From the NCBI GenBank assembly GCA_963768715.1, contig CAVYJC010000005.1:251790-315789 (forward strand): 64,000 nt of DNA, read 5' to 3'. The position numbers were made by a program, and so were the translations under genes. The notes under the pieces were generated by a model. It saw nothing but the letters and a program-made list of their open reading frames with translations, was not told where the DNA came from and made no database searches. Of the stretch, positions 26,726-37,098 are shown in pieces; the stretch's first letter is position 1; every line of letters begins with the position of its first letter. This stretch comes from DATKEJ01 sp963768715 (GTDB lineage Bacteria; Bacteroidota; Rhodothermia; Rhodothermales; DATKEJ01).

Positions 26726-28039
26726 GGTGCAATCTTACTCCTCACGGCGATCAATCGATCGACGTGTATTACAGGATCGAAGTAATACAAAAGCGCCGTA
26801 TAACTCGACTCAGGAGCGAATGCTCCCTGACTGGGCGGTCTAGGCCCCGAAATGTGGTACTGGTACGCATGCACGCCCTGCTTGATCAGGATCGCGCCCT
26901 CGTACATTCCGTCTGCCTCGTTCCACACCAGGCGGTTCGCCGCGTCGAGCACCCAGCGGTTAAAGCTACCGGTTACGATCACGTCACCGGCAGCATGCTC
27001 GCTACGATAAGGAATGTAACGGAACGTTGCATGCACATATTCAGCCTCCGTGTCGGGATTTCCCACATCCCTCACACTTCCCGATACTGACGACTGGCCG
27101 TTCTGGAAAGAGACCTCGTTTCCACCGAGATCGGCCTGATCTGGAACAAGGATCACTTCGTAGGGCGAAGATTCGAAGATCACCTCATCGATATCATCGC
27201 CTCTCCTCAACTCACTCAAGTCCACGACGTGCAAATCCGGCTCGGGCTCGAAGGAGTCTTCCAACTCGAGCGAGAACGATGCGTACGGAGCATCGAACAG
27301 AGAAGGGCGCGCACTGCAGCGCGATAAATCGAAACGTGTGTTCTTCACGAAGCATGCGCCCCAGTCGAACAGGTCCCGAGACGGGTCTGTGCCCGGATCG
27401 ATGTAGACGATTGGCTGGCTCCAGAGGCCCACTTGACCGGGAATCAGGAACTGCACGCAACTGGTATTCGATATCGGCCCCTTCCTCACTGATCAAAAAG
27501 GGAAGTTCGACGAGTACGTCACCGTTACTCGAAGGATCGGAAACCGTCAGTACGTAATTCCCGCTGCGCCTGAATTGGATGCTCGCATTGGGGAATTCGT
27601 ACGAATAGTGTACGTAGCGTGAGCGCGAAGCGATCGATCGACGGTAGTTCAGAATCTGGTCCTGGAATTGTCCCACCATGTACTCGGTCGAATGCAGGTA
27701 GTCTTCCTCCCAGCGACGATTGAAATGCTTGAATTCGATGCTCAACGGTTTGCTCTCACCGTCGAGAAGATCGAATTCCAGGCTGAGGACTTGGTCTGTG
27801 CCGGCCGCGATTATCGGAAGGGAGGTCTCGTTGGGATACCTGTAGAGTTGAACCGTGGCGATTCCGGGCGCCGGCGGCGCCAGCGTCAGGTCGACGTATG
27901 CCGGATCACCCATGGCGCGCGGCGCTCTGGGCAGACCGCTGCTGTCCGTGTTGGCCGTCGAAGCGCAGCCCGCGCCGGCCAATCCGATCGAAACGAGCGC
28001 GACGAACAAAAACAGCCGCCGTGTCTTCCTGTCTGTCAT
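26722..28039 (-). CDS. Type IX secretion plug protein (DUF5103), frame-shifted
   Basis: About 438 residues after one frame repair. ATG 28039 gives a signal peptide and lipobox G-A-G-C. The N-terminal half has strand-rich S-L-E-F-D-L-L-D-G and Y-V-L-T-V-S-D-P-S. The C-terminal half has the family signature N-P-D-T-E-A-E-Y-V-H-A-T-F and G-S-F-N-R-W followed by Q-G-V-H-A-Y-Q-Y. DUF5103 proteins plug the lumen of the SprA translocon of the type IX secretion system. The frame changes near 27455-27465 by one extra base on the minus strand, in a CC context. The ATGA overlap with the upstream gene argues for coupling. With the sorting-domain proteins here, it indicates that the cell has T9SS. Confidence 0.78.
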
Positions 28040-30189
28040 GATTCCCCTTTTCGGCGCGCCCATTCGATGCGTACACCGAAATCTTCGAGCCGGGCAATTT
28101 CGTATGGATCCTGTTCGAGCCGGGCAACTTGTACAGCCATTTGGCGAAATCGCTCCGCTTCATCGAAATCTCCCGTTCGATAGGCAAACAGGGCCGCCCA
28201 CGCCGGCCAGCGAGAACCCGCGAGATTCGCAGCCTCCGTTTCAGACGTTGAGGCGAGTACGCGCTGCGCCGTCGCATAGTCGAAGTCCAGTGCCGCCATC
28301 AGTGCGCCCACGATGCGAGCAGCGGCATCGTCGGACGAGGCCAGTTTCCCAATCGCACCCTCGCGACCGCCGGCTCGGTTCGCGGCGGCTATCAGATCCG
28401 GCTGGGATGCCAGTAGAGGGCGCAGCCTGAGAATCGCCAGCGTTGTCCGCGAAAAGGGTGACTGCCACCTCGCCGCTCGATCGTACCACGTAACGGCTTC
28501 AACCGAACGGCCGTCCATCGCAAGCGCGTCACCCATCGGCAATCCGAGATAGGCGGCGGCCGTGCTGTCGGCAGAAAGTACCGGATTCAACCGGTAGGCA
28601 ACAGGCTGCCCCACCCCACGCTGCAACTCCAATTGAGCCCAGATCGCGAGCGCCGGCGAAAAATCCGGATAGAGCCTCAATACATCTTCGATCGCCACTC
28701 GCGCGCTGGTCGTGTCGCGAAATTGCATATCGTCCAGAGCATCCCAGTAGCGACGCACGGCTTCCGGCGTGTCATGGGGACATCGCCGTTCGAAAATCGA
28801 GAGCACCGAAAATCTGCTGGCAGCCAGATCAGCGACGGCGGGCGGCAGCTCACGCCCGATGAGAGACGCTTCCCATCCTTGTGCAAGCTCCGTCAAATGA
28901 ACTCCGTAGGCTGACTCAAATGAAGCCATTCCATACACTTGCAGGAAAGGCTTCGGACCATATTTGTCGAGCAGATACCTGACAAACGAACCCATCGTCG
29001 TATACGACACGGCCCCCCTGTCCGTCCAAAAACCGAATGGCGTGAGGCTTGCCACGACCCTCGACGCCAGGGTCTGCCCCCCGTACAGGCTGTCGAATTC
29101 CGGCGAGTTGCGGATCGCGGCCACCTGATCGGTGGCATCGGGCAGTCCGATTGGCGGCTCCATGGCCACCGCAAATCCTTCGACAAGGCCGACCCGGAGC
29201 GATGCGTGCAGGATTGGAAGCCCCATGCTGCGGCTGAAGACATGAGCGAGCTCGTGCACGAAGGTGCGATCGTACGAGTCGTAGAGCACGTGTACCTGTG
29301 GCCGCCCGAGCCACACGGGCGCAATGTCTGTGTAACCGGCGCCTGTCAGCTGCGCGCGAATCCGAGCCGTAGGATAAATGAAGGACAGGATCGGTCCGTC
29401 GACGCCAAAGCCCAGCTCTTTCGCCATCTGCGCGTATCGAAATTCATGGTCAGCTGCGATGCGCTCAACCTCGGGTTCCGGCAGAACTCGTGCGTCATAG
29501 ACAATCTCGAAGTGATCGGTCCGGATCGAGCTGCCCAGCCCGTCGGCAATCGTGCCGTACGTCGTGTTGATGCCCAGTTGGGGACCGAACACGTAGGCCG
29601 CACCGAGAATCGCGACGAGCACATAGAGCCCTGCGTCGGCAAAACGCTGCTTCTCGGGATGTCGAAGTCGAAATCCGATTAACACAAGGATCCCTGACCA
29701 GAGGAGGGTCATGGCACGAAAGACGAAAAGTCCCGGCCGGACGGTCTGGTCCAGATCGTAAATGGGTCCGAGCACGCCTCCGAATACGTGGTTATACACG
29801 TAGAATTGGGGATGGAGACCAAGATCCCACGCCAGTGTGCTCAGCAGCAGCAGGAAACCAAGAACAAAGAACCGCGGAACGGCCTTGGTCGGCTTCCGGG
29901 CGGTGAGCGCGTAGGCGACGGCGACAGCCAGCACGACGCTTATCACGGGGAAAAGGACGAAATACATCAGTCCCGCAAGAGGGTCGCAGCCTGGACCAAT
30001 CAGCCGCGCCAGCTCGTAGAGCCCGAGCGGTGCGAGCAGGTAGAGGATTTCAAACTGTGTGGTCGACCTCAGGTCGTCTCCGCTCTGAAACCGGCGAATC
30101 GCATCGAAACCTCCCAAAAAGAAGGCGGCGATGGCAAGGATGGCACAACTCTCGGACTGCAGCACGTCGACCAGTGGGACCCCAAGCAT
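28036..30189 (-). CDS. Membrane-bound metalloprotease-like protein (peptidase MA/HExxH)
   Basis: 717 residues. The first 200 residues contain about six membrane segments. A soluble domain follows with H-E-L-A-H at about residue 310, the zinc motif of peptidase-MA-like gluzincins, and a possible third ligand in V-E-G-F-A about 23 residues later. The last 230 residues are helical and TPR-like, rich in paired Ala/Leu helices. It probably acts on periplasmic substrates, none known. The ATG at 30189 is the first usable start, but the frame stays open upstream and encodes another plausible membrane segment without a standard start codon, so the true start may differ. It overlaps the T9SS plug gene. 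Confidence 0.65.
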   Translation of the reverse strand: MLGVPLVDVLQSESCAILAIAAFFLGGFDAIRRFQSGDDLRSTTQFEILYLLAPLGLYELARLIGPGCDPLAGLMYFVLFPVISVVLAVAVAYALTARKPTKAVPRFFVLGFLLLLSTLAWDLGLHPQFYVYNHVFGGVLGPIYDLDQTVRPGLFVFRAMTLLWSGILVLIGFRLRHPEKQRFADAGLYVLVAILGAAYVFGPQLGINTTYGTIADGLGSSIRTDHFEIVYDARVLPEPEVERIAADHEFRYAQMAKELGFGVDGPILSFIYPTARIRAQLTGAGYTDIAPVWLGRPQVHVLYDSYDRTFVHELAHVFSRSMGLPILHASLRVGLVEGFAVAMEPPIGLPDATDQVAAIRNSPEFDSLYGGQTLASRVVASLTPFGFWTDRGAVSYTTMGSFVRYLLDKYGPKPFLQVYGMASFESAYGVHLTELAQGWEASLIGRELPPAVADLAASRFSVLSIFERRCPHDTPEAVRRYWDALDDMQFRDTTSARVAIEDVLRLYPDFSPALAIWAQLELQRGVGQPVAYRLNPVLSADSTAAAYLGLPMGDALAMDGRSVEAVTWYDRAARWQSPFSRTTLAILRLRPLLASQPDLIAAANRAGGREGAIGKLASSDDAAARIVGALMAALDFDYATAQRVLASTSETEAANLAGSRWPAWAALFAYRTGDFDEAERFRQMAVQVARLEQDPYEIARLEDFGVRIEWARRKGES

Positions 30190-30266
30190 TCCGAGCGTGA
30201 GGGCAGCATAGCCTCCAACGACAAACCACGGCGATCTCGTACCTGTAATCCCGATGGCTGCCCCCG

Positions 30267-30995
30267 TCAGATGATTCGTGTGCCGGAAACGGTCCCGTCG
30301 GGCGCAAGGCCCGCCGAATTCGTAACCACGACCGTCGTCGCCTTTCCTGTCCGGAAACCCGTGCGAAGCGGGAACGGCAGCTCCTCGAAGGCCGAAAGTT
30401 CATCTGCGGCAATCGTCTCGAGCCGCGCCCCGTCTCCGCCCAGAAGGCCGGACTTGCGATTCGTCGTGAAGTAGACGAGGGTCACAGACCAACCCTTCGC
30501 CAACGTTCCAACAATCGCATCGATCACCAGAGACTCGTCAGTGGGAAGGACCACGGTGTCGTCACCCAGTGCGAGGAGTGAGACGACCGGCACGCCGCCG
30601 AGATGGATGGTTCGCTCGAGCCACTCCGTGCTGCCGGTTTCAATCGAGGCGTCAGATCCCACGCGCAGGAGCCCCCGGTCGCAGCCCTGTATCGAAACCG
30701 CGGCAACGCCTTCGTCGATCAGTCGTCTTGTGATGGACTGGTTCGTGAGACGGATGGCACGTTCGACAAGCTCGTTGACCTCGTCCGGATCGCCCTCGTG
30801 ATCCGCATACGCTTCGCGCACGCGTTCGACAGCGTCATGGGACGCGTGAACGATCAACGCCCGGAAGTCTTTCTTGGCAGCTGCGGCGATTCTTCGCGCC
30901 ACGTCGGCAACGAAAAGGGGATCCTCGACGTTGAATCGATCGAAGAACAGAACGGTAACGGGAGACGATTTTTCGGTGTCCGTGGGGTTTAGCAT
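30267..30995 (-). CDS. Amino-acid-kinase-like protein
   Basis: 242 residues from ATG 30995; a GTG at 31007 is possible but overlaps a DnaA-box-like sequence. The pattern is that of the acetylglutamate/aspartate kinase fold: an N-terminal strand V-T-V-L-F-F-D, then A-L-I-V-H-A-S, a helix with S-I-T-R-R-L-I-D-E-G-V-A-A, and G-G-V-P-V-V-S-L-L-A-L-G. The usual K-x-G-G at the N-terminus is absent, so it may be inactive or bind a different substrate. It is divergent from dnaE, with 87 bases between starts. Function not deducible; I am confident only that it is a real gene. Confidence 0.5.
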   Translation of the reverse strand: MLNPTDTEKSSPVTVLFFDRFNVEDPLFVADVARRIAAAAKKDFRALIVHASHDAVERVREAYADHEGDPDEVNELVERAIRLTNQSITRRLIDEGVAAVSIQGCDRGLLRVGSDASIETGSTEWLERTIHLGGVPVVSLLALGDDTVVLPTDESLVIDAIVGTLAKGWSVTLVYFTTNRKSGLLGGDGARLETIAADELSAFEELPFPLRTGFRTGKATTVVVTNSAGLAPDGTVSGTRII

Positions 30996-30999
30996 CGGG

Positions 31000-31008
31000 T
31001 TATCCACA
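31000..31008 (+). promoter_or_regulatory. DnaA-box-like 9-mer upstream of dnaE
   Basis: TTATCCACA, a perfect match to the DnaA-box consensus TTATNCACA, 75 bases before the dnaE start in the divergent intergenic region. A single 9-mer has a fair chance of occurring at random in 64 kb, so regulation by DnaA is only a possibility. Confidence 0.3.
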
Positions 31009-31082
31009 ATGTGTAGCGAACGAGTCGCGGCGTTCGTTTCTTACGACATGGTCGAAAGGATGGATTGTAGGGGGCTCTTCTG

Positions 31083-34000
31083 ATGCCGGATTTCTGTCAT
31101 CTGCACTGCCACACGCATTATTCGTTCCTGGACGGTGCATCGCGGATAGACCATCTCTTTGCAAAAGCAGCCGAGCAGGGCATGCCGGCCGTGGCGATTA
31201 CGGATCATGGCAACCTGCATGGGATACCCGAATTCACGCGTGCCGCTGAAAAGTACGGCCTCAAGGCCATACTAGGGTGTGAGTTCTACATGTGCGCCTC
31301 GATGGAGGATCGGCAGGATCGCACACGCTTCCATCAGATCCTCCTCGCCAAGAACGAAACCGGCTACCGGAACCTGATCAGGCTCAGCTCGCTTTCGTTC
31401 ACCGAAGGCTTTTACTACAAGCCCCGCCTCGATCGCCCCCTCCTGGCCCGCCACGCAGAAGGACTCGTGGCCAGCACGTGCTGCCTGCAGGGCGAGGTCC
31501 CGCAGGCAATCCTTCGCCAGGGTGAGGATCAGGCGCGGCGGCTGTTCGAGGAATACCTGGAGATCTTCGGCGAAGACTACTACATCGAGATCCAGGATCA
31601 CGGAATTCCCAAGCAGCGACAGGTCAACGAAGTACTCCTGCGATGGGCGAAAGAGTACAACGTAAAGCTCATCGCAACCAACGACGTCCATTACGTCGAG
31701 CAGGCTGACTCGGAGCCGCACGACGTCCTCCTCTGCCTCCAGACCGGCGCCGACCTGAATGACACGCGGCGGATGCGATTCGACAACGATCAGTTCTTCT
31801 TCAAGAGTATGCCTGAAATGCAGGCTGCCCTCACCGAGGTACTCGATCCGTCGATCGTCGACCGGGCGCTCGACACGACGATCGAAGTCGCAGACAAGTG
31901 TGACTTCCAGCTGAGTCGCGCCAACATGCTCATGCCCCACTACCCGCTGCCGGCGGAATTCAAGGGCGACATGGATGCCTATCTGCGCCACCTCGTATTC
32001 GAGCGCGCCAAGAGACGATACGTGCCGATCACGCAGGACGTAACGGAGCGCCTCGATCACGAGCTTGCGATCATCAATCAAATGGGATTCGCAGGCTATT
32101 TCCTTATTGTACAAGACTTTACAACTGCAGCCCGAGAACTGGGGGTGACTGTCGGACCCGGTCGCGGATCGGCCGCCGGCAGTGCGGTGGCGTACTGTCT
32201 CGGAATCACGAACATCGACCCACTGCAGCATGATCTCCTGTTCGAGCGCTTCCTCAATCCGGAGCGCATCTCGATGCCGGATATCGACATCGACTTTGAC
32301 GATCGGGGCCGCAGCAAGGTAATCGACTACGTCGTCGAGAAATATGGACGAGAGTCCGTAAGTCAGATCGTTACGTTCGGAACCATGGGCGCACGGAGCG
32401 CGATCCGGGATGTGGCCCGCGTTCTGGGAATTCCACTGGCTGAGACCGATCGGATTGCAAAACTCATTCCGGAGGGACAATCCCCGGAAGCGCGATCGCT
32501 CGCCGTAGCCGTCGAGAAGGTCCCTGAACTGCACGACCTGCTCAAGCATCCCGACGACAAAGTCAGGAAGCTCATTCAGTTCGCCCGCCTGCTCGAAGGC
32601 TCGGCGCGGCACACAGGCGTTCATGCCGCCGGTGTGATCATTGCGCCCGGGGACGTGAGCAACTACGTCCCGGTGGCCATCGCGAAAGGAAAGACGGGGT
32701 CGAGCAATGCCGTCATCTCCCAGTACGACGGCAACTCGATCGAGCGTTACGGACTGCTGAAGATGGACTTCCTCGGGCTGAAGACGCTCACCATTCTGAA
32801 CGACGCGGTAGCCCTCATCAAACAGGAACGGGGCGTCGAAATCGACCTGGACGAACTTCCTGAAAACGATGAGCGAACGCTCGAGCTGTTTCGGCGCGGC
32901 GAAACGGTTGGGATTTTCCAGTTTGAGAGCGACGGAATGCGAGAATGGCTGCGCAAACTGCGTCCCACGGCCTTCGACGATCTGGTGGCGATGAACGCGC
33001 TCTATCGGCCGGGACCGATGGATCTGATTCCCAACTACGTCGATCGCAAGAACGGGCGCGAGTCGGTTGACTATCCGCACCCGATGCTGCAGGACATCCT
33101 CGAGCCGACGTACGGCCTGCCGATCTACCAGGAGCAGGTCATGCAGATGGCCCAGACCATGGCGGGTTATACGCTGGGAGGCGCCGACCTTCTTCGCCGG
33201 GCGATGGGAAAGAAGAAGCAGTCGGAGATGGACAAGCAGCGGGGGATCTTCGTCTCGGGCGCCAAGGAGAATGGTGTGGACGAGCGCAAGGCCAACGAGA
33301 TATTCGACGTTATGGCCAAGTTCGCCGGATACGGGTTCAACAAGAGCCATTCGGCTGCCTATTCGGTCGTAGCATATCAGACTGCCTATCTGAAGGCGCA
33401 TTTCCCTGCCGAGTTCATGGCCGCCGTAATGACGAGCGAACTCGGAGATTCGACGCGGCTTGCGATCATGATGGAGGAGATCAAACGGCTCCGCATCGCC
33501 CTCCTCCCGCCATCGATAAATCACAGCCAGGCGCATTTCTCCATTGAAGACGGCAGCATCCGATTCGGCCTGCTCGCGATCAAGGGCGTCGGCTCGGCCG
33601 CCATCGAGTCGGTCGTCGAGATGCGTGAAGAACACGGTCCCTTTGAAAATCTGTTCGATTTCTGCCGGCAGGTCAACTTCAGAGCGGTGAACAAGAAAAC
33701 GCTCGAATGCCTCATCCTCGCCGGCGCTATGGACGATCTGGAAGGCAAAAGATCCCAACTCGTGGAGGCACTCGACAATGCCATCCGTTTCTCCCAGCGC
33801 CTGCAGGCCGACGAGGCGGCCGGACAAAGCTCGCTCTTTGCATCGTCAGGACCGTCGGTCGCCCTGAGCAAGCCGTCGCTGCCCGACGTACCCGCCTGGC
33901 CGAAAAGCGAATTACTCAAGAGGGAGCGCGAGGTCCTGGGATTCTACGTCTCGGGACATCCGCTGGAGATGTTCGCCCCCGAGGTGCGCGCGTTCGCAAC

Positions 34001-34544
34001 CGCCAACCTCAGCCGGCTGGAGGACTTGAAAGAGGGCGTCACCTACGCCGTCTGCGGCATCATCACCGAAGTCCGCGAACGGACGCAGAAGAACGGTCGC
34101 CAGATGGCGTTTTTCACCATCGAAGACTACTTCGGTCAGGCCGAAATCGCTGTCTTCAGCCAGCAGTTCGAACAGCTCCGCGAGCACATCAAGGTGGACG
34201 AGCTCGTTATGGTGCGCGGAACCCCCTCAACGCGCAGCGGACAGCTGCGTTGGAAGATCCACGACATCCTGCCGATGCAGCGCGTGCGCGATCAGCTCGT
34301 GCGCTCCATTATCCTCAAGGTCGACACGACGAGGGTCGCTACTGACGATATGAAGGAGCTTCTCGACCTGTGCGAGCGGAACAGAGGATCGTGCAAACTC
34401 TATTTCGACATCCAAGATGAAGACCTGGGTGAACGCGTGCGGCTCCGCAGTCGTACCTTTGTCGTCGACCCATCACCTGAGCTCGTGCAGGGAATCACGC
34501 GGCTGTTCGGAGGCGACAACATCCAGATGATGGGCGAATCGTAA
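31083..34544 (+). CDS. dnaE: DNA polymerase III alpha subunit
   Basis: 1,153 residues, the normal DnaE1 length, and intact over nearly 3.5 kb. The PHP domain opens with H-C-H-T-H-Y-S-F-L-D-G-A (residues 6-17). The polymerase core has G-P-G-R-G-S-A-A-G-S at about 359 and the catalytic aspartates in P-D-I-D-I-D-F-D-D at about 399. The fingers carry Y-R-P-G-P-M-D-L-I-P, and the segment G-F-N-K-S-H-S-A-A-Y is the usual tandem-HhH neighbour. An OB fold occurs near 980-1070. It replicates the chromosome as the replicative catalytic subunit. The start follows a region with no strong ribosome-binding site. No intein or frame shift is seen. Confidence 0.97.
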   Translation: MPDFCHLHCHTHYSFLDGASRIDHLFAKAAEQGMPAVAITDHGNLHGIPEFTRAAEKYGLKAILGCEFYMCASMEDRQDRTRFHQILLAKNETGYRNLIRLSSLSFTEGFYYKPRLDRPLLARHAEGLVASTCCLQGEVPQAILRQGEDQARRLFEEYLEIFGEDYYIEIQDHGIPKQRQVNEVLLRWAKEYNVKLIATNDVHYVEQADSEPHDVLLCLQTGADLNDTRRMRFDNDQFFFKSMPEMQAALTEVLDPSIVDRALDTTIEVADKCDFQLSRANMLMPHYPLPAEFKGDMDAYLRHLVFERAKRRYVPITQDVTERLDHELAIINQMGFAGYFLIVQDFTTAARELGVTVGPGRGSAAGSAVAYCLGITNIDPLQHDLLFERFLNPERISMPDIDIDFDDRGRSKVIDYVVEKYGRESVSQIVTFGTMGARSAIRDVARVLGIPLAETDRIAKLIPEGQSPEARSLAVAVEKVPELHDLLKHPDDKVRKLIQFARLLEGSARHTGVHAAGVIIAPGDVSNYVPVAIAKGKTGSSNAVISQYDGNSIERYGLLKMDFLGLKTLTILNDAVALIKQERGVEIDLDELPENDERTLELFRRGETVGIFQFESDGMREWLRKLRPTAFDDLVAMNALYRPGPMDLIPNYVDRKNGRESVDYPHPMLQDILEPTYGLPIYQEQVMQMAQTMAGYTLGGADLLRRAMGKKKQSEMDKQRGIFVSGAKENGVDERKANEIFDVMAKFAGYGFNKSHSAAYSVVAYQTAYLKAHFPAEFMAAVMTSELGDSTRLAIMMEEIKRLRIALLPPSINHSQAHFSIEDGSIRFGLLAIKGVGSAAIESVVEMREEHGPFENLFDFCRQVNFRAVNKKTLECLILAGAMDDLEGKRSQLVEALDNAIRFSQRLQADEAAGQSSLFASSGPSVALSKPSLPDVPAWPKSELLKREREVLGFYVSGHPLEMFAPEVRAFATANLSRLEDLKEGVTYAVCGIITEVRERTQKNGRQMAFFTIEDYFGQAEIAVFSQQFEQLREHIKVDELVMVRGTPSTRSGQLRWKIHDILPMQRVRDQLVRSIILKVDTTRVATDDMKELLDLCERNRGSCKLYFDIQDEDLGERVRLRSRTFVVDPSPELVQGITRLFGGDNIQMMGES

Positions 34545-34617
34545 TCGCCCCTGCAACCGGACAAGTCAGAAAGCGTCGAAGCCGCTGAAGTCCCCAGCCG
34601 CCCCAACGCAGTACGCC

Positions 34618-35313
34618 ATGAGTCCGATCATCGGCATCACCACTTCCATTGAGAACGAACGCCAGTCCGTCAGGCTCGACTACGTGCGGGCCGTGGAAAA
34701 GGCGGGTGGGGTGCCCATAATCGTGCCGGCGGCCAGGCATCCTGAAACAATGCGCGAGGTGGCCGCGCTGCTGCACGGATTGGTGATCACGGGTGGACCA
34801 GCCGTGACGGACGGGATGATCGGCGAGCTGCCTGCCGATCTCGAAACCGCCGATGATGCCCGTCTGACCTCCGACCGAGCGATCCTCAGGGCCTTCCTCG
34901 AGGCCCGCAAGCCCCTCCTTGGAATTTGCTACGGAATGCAGTTGATCAACGCGACCTTCGGCGGATCGATCTATGCCGACGTCGAGCACCTGCTGGATGG
35001 ATCGATGGTTCACAGCGAGCGCCGCGGCGGACAGGATCATCCGGTCGAATTTTCAGACGCCTCGTGGACGGCACGGGCACTTGGCGTAAAGAATATGGTC
35101 GTAAACACGCGTCATATTCAGGCCGTCGCCGAACCAGGCGAAGGGCTCGTCGTTACAGGACGTTCGATGGACGGCGTAATTGAGGCGATTGAAGACGAGA
35201 GCGGAGACATTCTCGGCGTCCAGTTCCACCCGGAGGCATTGGGTGATCCGGCGCTCGGTCTGTTCAGGCATCTCGTCGAGAGGGCCAGACAACGGATGAG
35301 AGGCAACCCGTGA
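34618..35313 (+). CDS. Gamma-glutamyl-gamma-aminobutyrate hydrolase-type amidotransferase (C26)
   Basis: 231 residues of the class I glutamine amidotransferase fold, peptidase family C26 (PuuD-like). The N-terminal P-I-I-G-I-T-T-S is typical. The nucleophile lies in L-G-I-C-Y-G-M-Q (Cys about 104), and the His/Glu pair in Q-F-H-P-E-A-L. Family members hydrolyse gamma-glutamyl amides such as gamma-Glu-GABA or related compounds; the true substrate is unknown. It starts 73 bases after dnaE. Its stop overlaps a GTG start of the following gene (GTGA). Confidence 0.85.
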   Translation: MSPIIGITTSIENERQSVRLDYVRAVEKAGGVPIIVPAARHPETMREVAALLHGLVITGGPAVTDGMIGELPADLETADDARLTSDRAILRAFLEARKPLLGICYGMQLINATFGGSIYADVEHLLDGSMVHSERRGGQDHPVEFSDASWTARALGVKNMVVNTRHIQAVAEPGEGLVVTGRSMDGVIEAIEDESGDILGVQFHPEALGDPALGLFRHLVERARQRMRGNP

Positions 35314-37064
35314 GCTTTTCCAGATTCATGGATTCAGGTGGACGTGCATTCGTACGGGTAGCCGTCCTTCTGGTCATCGTTGCCGTCACGACGCGAATCG
35401 CCCACGGTCAATCCGATGCGGCGAGGCGCGTTTCAGGGCCGGTCAAAGCACCCTTTCCAACGACCGGATCGCTGGCACACGAGATGCAGCTCGACCCGGC
35501 TCGCATGCATGCGCCGCTCGTTCCCCGGCGTGAGACCCTGGAAGACACCAGCAACTTCCCTCCGGGCTTTCGCGAATTCTATCAGCTTCTCCTATTGCAC
35601 AACAAGCGCTTCGGAGAAGACGACAATTTTACACTACGGGTCATCGACAACGACTCGGGTAAGCTCCTCGAGCGATACGTCCTAACGAACGAGCGGGCCA
35701 CATTCCTGGCCAAAGGCTCTGCCAACTGGGACAAGGTAGACCAGAGGCGTCGCGTTGTGATGAAGAGTCTCCTCAACAAATGGGAAAAGCGCGGCCACAA
35801 GCGATCGGACATGACCGTTACCTGGGGCCGGCTCAATCAGGTTTTCGAAGCACGCAGAAGGGCCGAACCCTTCCTCGCCTACGAGCTGCGGCTGGCTCAT
35901 ATGCATCGGCTCAGTGCGCTCTCCACTGAGTTGAGCACCGTCGAGACGTTTAATCAGGACTGGCTCGTCTCACGCGCCGGGGCGAGAGGGCGATACCAGT
36001 TCATGCCCGAGTTCACGCGAAGGTTCGGCCTGCACCGATTTCGGGTCAGATCGACAACGGGCGCGATCTACTGGGTACGCGAGGAACGACATCCACTTCT
36101 CACAATGGAGTACGCCTTCATGATCATGAGGGCATATTCAAACACGGTGGGACACGAGCTGCCCGGCCTCTCCGCGTATAACACCGGGGTGGGTAACATC
36201 TTCAATATCTGCCGGCTTTATCTCATGCGTGAGCGACCCGATCCAGACAGTGCCACCGTTTTCGATGCGTACTCATGGGCCGTCACGACCGGATTCAAGG
36301 AGGTCCGCCGGCACACGACATTTCGCCGTCAGTCCAGAGCTTATCTCCCCTCGGTCGTTGCCGCCTATAGAGCGGTTGAGCAGCTGCCGGTCGATCTTTC
36401 GCGCACGATGCACGCCGAGCTCGTCACCATGCGGCGTGGCCACACCATTACCCTCGGCGAGCTCCTCGAGACGCTCAAGACCCACGATCTCGACTGGACC
36501 CCTTACGACTCGCCGTCTATTTACGAATCGTTCCGCGCTTTCAACAGCCACCTGGACCTCCCTCCCGCGTCATCGAAGGGGAAGATCCCAACTTCGGCCA
36601 ACCTGAAGCTCACGAATCCGAGCCGCACACTCAAGCTGCGTTTCTTCCTCCCGATCGGCGCATCCGCCATTCTCAAAAAGGCGGGGAAGAACGTCTTTGA
36701 CGACGACGAACTGCGTGTTTTCGATGACAACACCTTCGCCGATCCTGAAAAGACGCATCAGAAGAGCATGCTCGATTGGGAGTATGAGCGAATCGTGAAC
36801 GAAATCGGCCACTTCGGATTCACCATGGAGATGCGTGATCGCGTATCCAAGATCGCGGAGAAAATGGAGAAACTCGCTGAGCAGAAACCGACGCCCTACC
36901 GTCGTGCTCAAGCCGAAATCGCGCGCATGCATGCTCACCTTTGGAGTTACGGCCCCTGGCTCAAGCTTGAGCAAGCCGTCGCGCAAACACGCAACATGCA
37001 CCACGAACAACTCCGTCAAGGCGCTCCGCCGCCGTCCGAGGACTCATCGGATGACGCTCCGTAA
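35310..37064 (+). CDS. Secreted lytic transglycosylase-like protein (SLT fold)
   Basis: 584 residues starting at a GTG that overlaps the previous stop. A signal peptide/anchor ends H-G-Q at about residue 34. The SLT core lies near 205-320: T-V-E-T-F-N-Q-D-W-L-V-S-R-A-G-A-R-G-R-Y-Q-F-M-P carries the presumed catalytic Glu 212 and the G-x-x-Q-F-M-P strand. The later L-S-A-Y-N-T-G-V-G-N matches the A-Y-N-x-G motif of MltE/Slt70-type enzymes. It would cleave peptidoglycan glycan strands. The N-terminal 200 and C-terminal 230 residues have no family I recognise, and the whole is longer than typical. The motif agreement is looser than in standard MltD, so activity is likely but not assured. Confidence 0.7.
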   Translation: MSFSRFMDSGGRAFVRVAVLLVIVAVTTRIAHGQSDAARRVSGPVKAPFPTTGSLAHEMQLDPARMHAPLVPRRETLEDTSNFPPGFREFYQLLLLHNKRFGEDDNFTLRVIDNDSGKLLERYVLTNERATFLAKGSANWDKVDQRRRVVMKSLLNKWEKRGHKRSDMTVTWGRLNQVFEARRRAEPFLAYELRLAHMHRLSALSTELSTVETFNQDWLVSRAGARGRYQFMPEFTRRFGLHRFRVRSTTGAIYWVREERHPLLTMEYAFMIMRAYSNTVGHELPGLSAYNTGVGNIFNICRLYLMRERPDPDSATVFDAYSWAVTTGFKEVRRHTTFRRQSRAYLPSVVAAYRAVEQLPVDLSRTMHAELVTMRRGHTITLGELLETLKTHDLDWTPYDSPSIYESFRAFNSHLDLPPASSKGKIPTSANLKLTNPSRTLKLRFFLPIGASAILKKAGKNVFDDDELRVFDDNTFADPEKTHQKSMLDWEYERIVNEIGHFGFTMEMRDRVSKIAEKMEKLAEQKPTPYRRAQAEIARMHAHLWSYGPWLKLEQAVAQTRNMHHEQLRQGAPPPSEDSSDDAP

Positions 37065-37098
37065 CGCGGTAATCGCCTGCGTGCCATAACTTTCACGT

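Noticed and set aside
31272..33827. 851-codon open frame on the minus strand
   Set aside because: It lies fully antisense to the intact dnaE gene and has no recognisable domain; a codon-bias shadow.
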